Source: Dactylonectria macrodidyma (taxonomy: Eukaryota; Ascomycota; Sordariomycetes; Hypocreales; Nectriaceae). From it: a stretch of 64,000 nt of DNA. Of the stretch, positions 55,910 through 64,000 are shown one piece after another. Numbering within the stretch: position 1 is the first letter of the stretch; each line of letters starts with the position of its first letter. The stretch is from the NCBI GenBank assembly GCA_020744425.1, contig JAGMUV010000011.1:1-64000 (forward strand), written 5' to 3'. The position numbers were made by a program, and so were the translations under genes. A model generated the notes under the pieces. That model had not been told where the DNA came from and ran no database searches. It saw only the letters and a program-made list of their open reading frames with translations.

Positions 55910-58187
55910 GCTCCGTTCCCCATTCCCGCACCATGGGCCATGGACCATAGCCCATTGTCATTGTCATTGCCCCATGGCTGGTCCCTATCCCCCCTCCCCC
56001 CAGGCCCGTTGCCCCATTGCCCCGTTGCTCCATTTGGGGCCACCATGGACGACTGACGTCTGACCGGCGGCTCGCCATTGGCCTGGCAGGTTCCCCGTGC
56101 CATGGAGCGTGGGCCATCCGACGTGGAGCATGGAGCGTTGGAGGACCTGCAGTCGAGCTCGAGCATCCTGTCCAAGCCTGTGAATCCGAGTCCGTCCGTC
56201 TAGAGAATGTCCCAAATCGCCCAAGATGTCCCCCAATCCCAATCCCATATCCTAGTCGCAGGGCACATGTTGCAAGCATTACCAAGTCCTGACTGACCAG
56301 GGGTCCATCCTCCAATTCTCCCTCTAATTAATTCTCCTCTTATTATTTGTGTTGCGACGAGGAGGCGGCTCCGGTGCTTGGTGCTGTGCGCTTTGCGTCG
56401 TACTAGTAGCTACCTAGTCGGTTGGAGTTGGGATGGGATGGGTGCGTGCGAGGGCTAGACAGAAGGAGGTCAGGAACGAATGGGCGGGATAGGCAAGGAA
56501 GGACGGACAGGACGGGCAGGAGCATGCAGAAAAGGGCGGCCTTCGCCATTACTCTTGCTCTGTCTGGCCTCTCCATAATTAGTTCTTGTTGTGTGTTTCT
56601 TTGTTCCATTCACTCTTACACTACACTACACTATACATTACGCTTGTCTGTTGTGGTTCGTTGCAGTACCATCTCATTATCTGGGTCCATTGGTGTTAGT
56701 CCCATCGAGTTCAACCACGCCGCCGTGCTTGTTCTTGTTACTACGTTAGCAGCCGCCTATTTCCAGCCCGCTGCTCGTGTCCCACCGCCGTCATCATCAT
56801 CGTCACAGTCCGTCACTGTACACAATCCTCCAGCCGTCCATCCACAGAAGCCGACACCAGACGCACCAGGCACCAGACACCAGACACCAACACCGAGTCC
56901 GTCAATCACTCACAGACTTGTGCTCTTGGCCAGCCTATCCCATCCCAACCCTCCATCTCATCTCATCTCATCTCACACCACACGCAACTTACGCCTCCAC
57001 CCCCCCCCTCCTTCAGAGGCACCTACTACCTACCTCCACCAGCTCCCGCCCATCCTCGGGATTCTTGTCTCTGATCTCTCTCTGATCCATCTTTCCTCTC
57101 CGCCGCCGCTACGCTACTCCGTTTTTCTTCTTCCCGCATTCCTCGCATCAATTGTCTCGTCCTTCTGCTCGCGGGTCACGGATCGCCGCCAGCTAGCTGC
57201 AAACGAGTGTGCAGACGAGTCGAGAGCCAGAGTCGAGATCCGCCAGAGTCGAGAGCCCGAGTCGTTCGCGGGGGGGCCGCCCCATTTGTCGTTTCCGTCA
57301 GGTTCGAGTCGACAAATTTCCAATCACCAATCCCGCGCTCCGTTTCCGTGCCGCCTCCAACTCCGGGTCTGTCTCCGTCTGGCATCCATCGCCGCCTTGG
57401 ACGACGCCAAGCAAGCAAGCCCAACTCTTGCTTCCCACTTCCGGAGACGAGAGCGCCGTCTTCCGCCAGCCTTCTTCGCATGTCATTTGGCCTGCAATTA
57501 CGAGCCTGCCGTGTGTAACTCGAGACGCAGACGCAGCTGGCCCAGGCCCATTTCTCCTGGCCCTCCCGTTTGTCCTGGTCCGGCGACAGGAGAGAGGCAC
57601 GCACACGCACACGCACCACCGCCAGGACCACGGCCAGCCAGCAAAAGAGCGCCTCCCGCTTCCCGTCCAAGGACGATTTTGGCACGAGGCTGGAATCAGC
57701 CAGCAAACCGCCGGACGCAGGACGCTGGGACGCCTCCAGCACCTTGACGCCCCTCTGATTCGCCTTCAAGTAGGTCCCACGACCGTCCATGAATATCTTG
57801 ACTCCATCCTGTGGCCTCTCGCTCTCCTCTTGCTCTCACTCGCCCCATCTTCTTGTCATTGCGCTGCCGGTGCTCCACCAAACCGCTGGTCTGGCAAACT
57901 CTCAAGACTTGGATTCTCTCTCTCACCCCAATTGCTTTCTTCTTTTCCCTCAAACATCCTCTTCCTTCAACTCTCGTCGTCAGCTCACCCGCATCGTCCA
58001 ATCCTCGCTGCCTGGTGCCTGAAGTCTCTGCAGTCTAAACTTCATGACCTGGCGGGGTCTCTGTTTGCGCAAACTCTCTCAGCATCGCGTACCGTTGTGG
58101 CTTCATCACCGTGTACCGTTCCTGGCTCCCATCACCACGTACCGTTGCTCGCTCTCATACCCTTGTGGGCGTGGTGATTCGCTTGTG

Positions 58188-58194
58188 TATAAAA
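58188..58194 (+). promoter_or_regulatory. Candidate TATA box of the WOPR gene
   Basis: TATAAAA lies about 150 bp upstream of the start codon, followed by a CT-rich stretch typical of fungal transcription starts. This would give a short leader. Other start sites further upstream are not excluded. Confidence 0.45.
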
Positions 58195-58345
58195 CCCAGA
58201 GTATATTCTCCTCCCTCAACTTCCCCTCGATTCCCCCCCTCGCAATTATTCCTCTCGGCAATACACTTCATCAAATCTACAATTCTTCACCCTCAACTTC
58301 AATTTAAACTTTACCCTTCACTTATCCTCCTCAACCACACACTTG

Positions 58346-59533
58346 ATGATGGCCATGTCGAGTCCATCAAATCCTCTAAATCCCACCTTTGAGGGCCATA
58401 TCGCTTCGACGATTGATGCCCTCATCCTTTTCGAGGCCTGTCTATCAGGTCAGTTAAATCACGTCCCTCGTCGGCCGCACGACCGGGAGCGGCAGGACCT
58501 TATCAAGAGCGGCAATGTCTTCATTTACGAAGAGCATGCATCAGGTATCAAGCGCTGGACCGATGGCGTGTCGTGGAGTCCGAGTCGCATCCTGGGCAAT
58601 TTCCTCATTTACCGCGAGCTCGAGAAGCCCTTCCCCCCCGGAGAGAAGAAGCGAGCTCTAAAGAAGAACAAGAAGCCTCAACAGGGTGTGACCAAAAATG
58701 AGAACGCCCCCCGAATGGGCTTTCCATCGGCAATGGACCCGAACGCTGGTGGCAAAGATTCAGAGAGGGCTTTGATCGGCTCTCTAATCGACTCGTACCC
58801 GTTCAAGAACGACGGTCTTGTCAAGAAGACCATCAGCGTATCCTATCAGGGCGTGCCGCATCACTTGGTCAGCTATTATAACGTCAACGATGTCATGTCT
58901 GGGCGCTTGACCACTCCAACCAAGCACCACAATCTCCGGAACGTCATCCCCCGTTCCGAGCTTATCATGTCTCAAAATTTCCGCGCGCCAATTGACGAAG
59001 TCGAGTGCGGCCCAGACGATCGGATGGGAGGTCCACACGCCATGTATGGACCTCTGCCTGGTCATGAGTATGGTGGCCATGGAAGCGTTCTACAGCGAGC
59101 CATGTCACTGCCAACCTTCCAACCGGTCCAGCTCTCGGGGTACGGAGCACCAGGGCATTACGGCTTCCCATCTCACCCATCTCACCAACAGCCGCCACCG
59201 CCGCCTCCTCATCAGCATACCTTCGCCACTTCTGTGGCTCCCAGCGCCTCCCCCATGTATGCACCGCCAGCTCAGAGCAATTACGCACTGCATCCCTCAT
59301 ACTACATACCCCATCGAGCGTCAACCATTTCGAATCACGAACCTGCCTTCCCGTCCCCTCGGCAAATGAGGGAACCTGATAGCCTAGGGGCGGCTGATGA
59401 AGGCTCCCAGCATTATGGGCTTGAGGAAGGCGCTTGGGGTTTCGAGGGGCTTGACGGCACTGGTACGCAATTAATCACATTGCAACAGCGCCAGGTTGCA
59501 TCACCGGAATGGCCTCCTCAACGAATGCTGTAG
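58346..59533 (+). CDS. WOPR-family transcriptional regulator (Wor1/Ryp1/Sge1 type)
   Basis: WOPR proteins are fungal DNA-binding regulators of morphological switching, conidiation and pathogenicity (Wor1, Ryp1, Sge1, Gti1/Pac2). This is a single exon of 395 residues. The WOPRa half is highly conserved (EGHIASTIDALILFEACLSG, QLNHVPRRPHDRER, SGNVFIYEEH). KRWTDG carries Thr72 in the context of the reported protein kinase A site, and WSPSRILGNFLIYREL follows. The WOPRb half (GLVKKTISVSYQGVPHHLVSYYN) comes after a Lys-rich linker. The C-terminus is rich in Pro, Gln, His, Ser and Tyr, with a run of six prolines, and probably activates transcription. Conservation of both halves points to the Wor1/Ryp1/Sge1 clade rather than Pac2. 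The start at 58346 (ATG ATG) follows a leader without introns that I can see. Confidence 0.95.
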   Translation: MMAMSSPSNPLNPTFEGHIASTIDALILFEACLSGQLNHVPRRPHDRERQDLIKSGNVFIYEEHASGIKRWTDGVSWSPSRILGNFLIYRELEKPFPPGEKKRALKKNKKPQQGVTKNENAPRMGFPSAMDPNAGGKDSERALIGSLIDSYPFKNDGLVKKTISVSYQGVPHHLVSYYNVNDVMSGRLTTPTKHHNLRNVIPRSELIMSQNFRAPIDEVECGPDDRMGGPHAMYGPLPGHEYGGHGSVLQRAMSLPTFQPVQLSGYGAPGHYGFPSHPSHQQPPPPPPHQHTFATSVAPSASPMYAPPAQSNYALHPSYYIPHRASTISNHEPAFPSPRQMREPDSLGAADEGSQHYGLEEGAWGFEGLDGTGTQLITLQQRQVASPEWPPQRML

Positions 59534-60340
59534 CTAGTGCAGATGCAGCTGAATCACCTTTTGGGATGTGCGGGTGTTGGGGAGTTAGAATTTTGTAGGC
59601 GGGACATACAGCCGCCATAGCAATATGATAGAGCCGCGATAGCAATACTCATATTAATATTCTGAAGAAAAAAAAACCGCCTTATTGAGTATATGTCATG
59701 AGGGTATTTTCTTGTTTCTTGTAGCATTAAATCAATGTACTATCTGAATCTGTTCATTCAGAGCATTTATCCATACTCGCACTAATATCCAGGTGCTAAG
59801 AAGAGGTTGCAATAAGCGGTTGGCTATGGATGTCGTTTGGCTATGGATGTTGATCCGCCATTCTAGTCGGTTCTTAGTGACAGCTTTCAACGGGCACGTT
59901 AAAAAAAGAAATACAGATGAAGGTCTGAGAACTATCTCGTCTCTCACGATGGGGGGTAATACTAGCTTGTACTTGAGTGAACGCCGTGTCAGGGTCCTAC
60001 CGTGATAGTGTGCTCAAATTAAACTGTATGAGATAGCATTGAAAGCAAAAAGGTCAAATAGTCGATCTCACTGTCGGAGAATCCACATTTCCGATGCAAT
60101 TGAAGATTTAAGCTAAATAGCCTGCATTGATAGCTCAGAGCCTCGAAACTCAGTCATCTCTACATGTTCAGTGGCGCTATGTCTCAGATGCAACAACCAT
60201 GGGGAGAGAAGTCGATGACGTCTACGAAGTCTCTATGCTGCGTGCACAAAAGATCCAGCATCTTGTCATCTCCCAGCTCCGAAGGCAGTTTTCGTATTTC
60301 TCTTCATAGTTGCTAACATTTTATTTATTAATCCTCAGTA
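59534..60340. other. Spacer between WOPR gene and FAD oxidoreductase
   Basis: AT-rich 3' flank and promoter sequence with no supported gene. Confidence 0.65.
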
Positions 60341-62064
60341 ATGGCTTCAATTAATGTCAAAAAAAAGCACATTGTCGTTGTCGGGGCAGGGGCTGCAGGC
60401 ATGGTAGCTATTGATGTTCCCAATCCACACTTACAAGCATCCGCATAGCTGACCCAATCACAGTCTTGCGCTGCCACTCTAGCAAATCATCCCGACAAGT
60501 TTAAAGTGACTGTGTTGGAGAAATGCCCTGTCGTCGGTGGCCAAGCGACATCTATCCCACTAGACGAGCAGAAGTACGGCGCTACGTGGATGAACAACGG
60601 CGTTCAAGGAGGCTCTCCGGTGAAGTGCAGCTTCTTCGTTCATTGGAGCCTTTCCCTCTGACTGATAATTCCAGATCTTCAAACACACCTTCCGGTTCTT
60701 TGAGCAATATGGCCACCAGCCCCAGGACGTCCAATTACAGGTCTCTTTTGGCAGGGGAGAAGATGGCTTTTGGACGAACTGCTTTCCGAGCAAGCTCGTC
60801 TCTCAATTCTCCTCGGACATCAAAAGATTTGGCTTCTTTCTCAACGTCATCAAGTGGACAATGCCTGTTCTTGGAATCATCCCTATCAGTATCATGCTCC
60901 GTGTCTTCTGCTTCAGTAAGGAGTTCGGGGACAAGATGGTTTATCCTCTCATCGCCCTGTTCCTCGGCACTGGCAACCAGACCGCCAACGTCCCCTCTGC
61001 AATAGTTGAACGGCTGTTTGCGGATCCCAACATGAAGCTTTGGGACTACGATCCAATCACCTTGCTACCGAACCTGCCCAAGATGGTAACTTTTGACCAC
61101 CTCCACGGGTTTTACAAGAAATGGAAAGAGGATCTTCAAAACAGGGGTGTAAATATCAGGACTGAAACACAAGTGGAAGCCGTGTTGGAGAGATCGGGCC
61201 AAAATGCCAAGCTCCGCATCAAGACTGAAGGTGCTGAGCAGTCAACAGACGAAGAGTTTGACGAGATGGTCTTATGCGTCTTGGCTGACGAAGCGCTCCG
61301 CATTCTAGGTAAAACGGCAACCTGGCGAGAGAAACTAGTTCTGGGCGGCGCTGCCTTCTACGACGACATGACAGTTACCCATACTGACTCCAAGTACTTC
61401 GAGCACCACTACGAGACACATTTCAAGTCGGAACTCTGTGCAGAACCCAAGTCAGAGGACCAGAGGAAGCAGGTGGCCTTCTCGAAAGGAGAAGGCTCCT
61501 CAGCTGGTTTCCGCCCGATGTATTACACGTATACATATCAACAGGCTCCGCATTTGATTGAGATGTCTTTCAATTGCAGTAATTATCAACACCAGCTCAA
61601 GAATGCCAATCTCGACACTGGGGATGCTTTCGAGCCCGTCTACCAGACCATATTTCTCAACAATGAGCAGCAAGATATGTGGACAATCGACAAGATTGAT
61701 GAATCCAAGATCATCAAACGAAACTGGTGGCATCAGCTGGGGCACCGGTGGCAGCACTATGTGCGTGTCGTTCCCGGGATGATGTTCCTGCATGGGCGAA
61801 ACAGTACCTGGTTTGCAGGATCCTGGACACTAGTGGTGAGAGCTCATGGCTGGCACCCTTCTTTTGTGGTATTTTGTTAACAACAACTGGTAGAACATGC
61901 ATGAACTTGCTTGTGTGAGTGGAATCGCCGCGGCCTATCATCTAGGAGCCGATTACATCGAGTTCGATGAATTCGCGAAGGACTTCTTCTGCAAGTATCT
62001 ACTCTTGTCGCATGGGATGAGTTACTCGCGAGAGGAGAAGCTGAGGAAGAAGTCAAAGAAGTGA
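60341..62064 (+). CDS. FAD-dependent oxidoreductase, amine-oxidase-like
   Basis: Exons 60341-60403, 60464-60619, 60675-61835 and 61894-62064 encode 516 residues. The N-terminus carries the FAD-binding GxGxxG (residues 15-20, VVVGAGAAG), followed by a second-strand acidic end (VTVLEK) and GGQATS. This is the fold of flavin amine oxidases and related dehydrogenases. A hydrophobic segment (about 120-150, WTMPVLGIIPISIMLRVF) suggests membrane association. The C-terminus (WFAGSWTLVNMHELACVSGI) looks like the second FAD-contact motif of the family, and the end is basic (EEKLRKKSKK). I recall similar uncharacterised flavoproteins in many ascomycetes but cannot name a substrate. It has no biosynthetic neighbours here apart from the WOPR regulator upstream. 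Confidence 0.88.
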
Positions 62065-63517
62065 CGTATAAAACTGAGTTGTGTTCCAATCGTGAGGGCA
62101 GAAGCGTTTTACTTCGTTTCGTTGCAAAAGAACTGGAAGCACTTGCGAGGGAGGAAACCGCCATACAATCGTATCCACGTAGCCAATTATAGATGGCAAA
62201 ATCCAGGTTCTGAACCGCATTTTCTATTATGGTGGGTGGTGACAACACTCTGGGCTGCGAATAGTCCATCGGTTTCAAAGAGCCGCAACCCTGGTGCGGG
62301 GGCTAAGGATCGTTGAGACCCGTCCAACTGGGGCCATAGGTGTCAAAAGTGATGGCACACAAGGGGCAAACTTTAGAACTCTCGAAGAGTAAGCTTCGTT
62401 TACCCAAGCATCACTTCATTAGGTAGACCATTGAACTGCTCTAGCTTAGCACGAACAGCATGTGCAGTACGCGTTGAGTCTTCAAAACAGATAAACTCCG
62501 ATGGCAGTCTAGTACACCAAGATCTTACGCGAACGCATTGATGCATCATATCAGCTAGCTCCCATGGGATCCCTGTCACACAGCCTTTTGAAATGCATTA
62601 TTTCTCCAAGTGAATCGTGGTCGCTAAGTCTTGGGCTTTAATTGTCGGGGACAGTGGCACAAAGAAGGGAAGAGCCCACAAACCCAGCAATTCATAGATA
62701 CAGCAGTGCTTGGCTCGGGTGAAGTGGTTGTGGGCATAGTGTTTCATGGGGCTTTGTTGTCACCCACTCGGAATTGTATGGATATCTTGGTAGGGAGATG
62801 GAAAGGTCAACAGAGTCAGTTTTCCAACTGGAGGCAACAAGATGAACCCAGACCCAAAGAAATCATCTTCCTAAATTATGTACTCTAAGTGTTATGGACT
62901 TCCTATTCATCTGCTCTGAGAATATTGAGCCAGTGTAAGACGATCGCGGCAACCCTGATCAAGGCGACACCAACGCCCAACATCAACTTGTGAAGGGTCG
63001 GGACCCTGTTGGAATGACGACAAGCATACACGGTTTGATCGGAAACATGAAGCAGTAAGCAATATATATGTGTGTGTTATTGGCAAATACATCGTTGTGA
63101 TAATGCCGTTTCATGTTGGGAAGCACATCTCAAAGAGCGCTCAGCCAATTCTCGTATGGAATAGAACCCTTGGGTATCGTCAAAACCAATCCCAAAGCAG
63201 TGGTGTCCGTCTTGACACAAGCCGAACATCCAGTTACATCCAGACCCAAAACGCACTAGACTTCCAGTCGCTGGCCAAGTGAAGCATGGCTCCCAATGGT
63301 CCTATAGTTGAATCATGCCTGATTCAATAAATCCGATACGTCATGACCCGTAAAACGCCAGCCAGTCCACCCCAAACCCCCAAATGAGCGACAAATCCAC
63401 CCGCTGCCAATACCGCGTTTCTTTCATACCGTCGTCAGAAGAGTTCTGATAAACGAGAAAATATGTCGATGAGAAACAACAAAACCGTTGTAACAAGAAA
63501 CGCCCACACCAAATGGT
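62065..63517. other. 1.45-kb intergenic region
   Basis: AT-rich sequence with no supported gene. It lies between two converging genes. Confidence 0.6.
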
Positions 63518-64000
63518 CTAAGAAAAGAGACGTCGCTGGGCATTAGTAGGTCCAGCGGCTAGATCTAGCTTGAGAATTCGTCGAAGATCGTCCTCCATGG
63601 CCTGGAGGTTATTGGGTCGGCCCTCGTGGTTACCATTTCCATTGGGCATCGTAGGAGCGTGATTTTCCTGTGCATGAGGAGGTCTGACGGGAGAAAACCC
63701 GTTTGGGGCAGAGTTGGAAAAGGACGCCGAAGGTCCGCTGAACAAGAACTTCTTGAGAGCCTCTGTAGGATCCTGTCCCGGTTCGGGGGCAGAGGATTGC
63801 CGTGGAAGCTGTTGAGCAGCAGGTGAGCGAGCAGTCCCGGAACGAGCAGCCTTGATACGCTCTTGGTAGGGTGTAGAGAATGCCGGGCCTAATGCACGGC
63901 CAGGGGTTCCATCTAGTTCAGCACTGCCAATCCCAGACTGTAATCTCGACTGGGGTTGAGTCGACTGGGGTAGGATGGGGCCTTTGGGGAAGTTGCCAGA
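63518..64000 (-). CDS. 3' end of a PNRC-like proline-rich protein (partial)
   Basis: The last 160 residues of a gene that continues beyond the right edge. They are one open frame with stop TAG at 63518. The sequence is Ser/Pro/Gln-rich and probably disordered, with short ordered motifs: FPKGPILPQS, AELDGTPGRALGP, STPYQERIKAARSG, PTEALKKFLFSG and MEDDLRRILKLDLAAG. This set of short motifs resembles my recollection of fungal PNRC-domain proteins, relatives of the Edc1/2 decapping activators, but the diagnostic PNRC segment would be upstream of the window. Treat the name as tentative. Confidence 0.5.
   Translation of the reverse strand, partial: SGNFPKGPILPQSTQPQSRLQSGIGSAELDGTPGRALGPAFSTPYQERIKAARSGTARSPAAQQLPRQSSAPEPGQDPTEALKKFLFSGPSASFSNSAPNGFSPVRPPHAQENHAPTMPNGNGNHEGRPNNLQAMEDDLRRILKLDLAAGPTNAQRRLFS

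Larger units (their letters stand above)
51959..58345. promoter_or_regulatory. 6.4-kb upstream region of the WOPR gene
   Basis: No gene is supported in this long stretch. It holds G-rich and purine runs (about 53260-53350), a GGT/GTT-rich block (53517-53647), a block rich in CCATTG/CCATGG words with phased ATTGG boxes (55881-56081), and a pyrimidine-rich right end. Frames up to 441 codons (56422-57747 +) are low-complexity and overlap others on both strands. Wor1/Ryp1-type regulators are known to have very long upstream regions and leaders, so most of this is probably control sequence. Confidence 0.55.

Noticed and set aside
56422..57747. A 441-codon open frame upstream of the WOPR gene
   Set aside because: It is low-complexity Ser/Pro/Arg/His sequence translating CT- and CA-rich DNA, overlaps comparably long frames on both strands (such as 57209-58177), and has no domain or family resemblance.
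51959..64000. A secondary-metabolite cluster around the WOPR and FAD genes
   Set aside because: No polyketide synthase, non-ribosomal peptide synthetase, terpene cyclase, P450 or transporter gene is present.

Overview
The window is nuclear DNA of a filamentous ascomycete. Nearly every gene is interrupted by 50-110 nt introns with GTRAGT-type donors, CTAAC/CTGAC-like branch sites and AG acceptors. The products match Pezizomycotina families most closely, and Sordariomycetes (possibly Hypocreales) is my best guess from remembered protein similarity. No prokaryotic, viral or transposon genes were recognised, and no tRNA, rRNA or CRISPR. All exon structures were assembled by eye from reading frames, splice signals and family conservation. 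Each listed gene model is in frame from start to stop, except the partial gene at the right edge.

Layout. 1.3-13.6 kb is dense housekeeping: SEC15 (exocyst), HAP5 (CCAAT-binding factor), FCF2 (rRNA processing), RSM10 and MSW1 (mitochondrial translation) and a large importin-13-like karyopherin. 15.6-28.3 kb holds aminopeptidase P, a FUN14 protein, the centromeric histone CENP-A, a derlin, acireductone dioxygenase, a short-chain dehydrogenase and the Golgi GDP-mannose transporter. 29.7-35.1 kb has the ALE1-type lysophospholipid acyltransferase and a long serine-rich membrane-anchored protein. A gene-poor 4.5 kb stretch follows. 39.7-52.0 kb contains RCE1, MMM1, VPS45, MTO1, CRD1 and TDP1. A 6.4 kb low-complexity stretch then precedes a single-exon WOPR (Wor1/Ryp1/Sge1-type) morphogenesis regulator. 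The window ends with an uncharacterised FAD oxidoreductase and the 3' end of a PNRC-like protein gene.

The genes do not form one pathway or a secondary-metabolite cluster. Two loose themes recur. One is mitochondria: RSM10, MSW1, MTO1, CRD1, MMM1, FUN14 and probably one form of aminopeptidase P. The other is the secretory and membrane system: SEC15, VPS45, derlin, VRG4, RCE1 and ALE1. The most interesting features are the WOPR gene with its very long upstream region and phased CCAAT boxes, a probable 14-nt microexon in HAP5, a GC-AG intron in SEC15, a ubiquitin-interacting motif at the start of TDP1, and a two-start arrangement in aminopeptidase P. I did not find a clearly new biological system.
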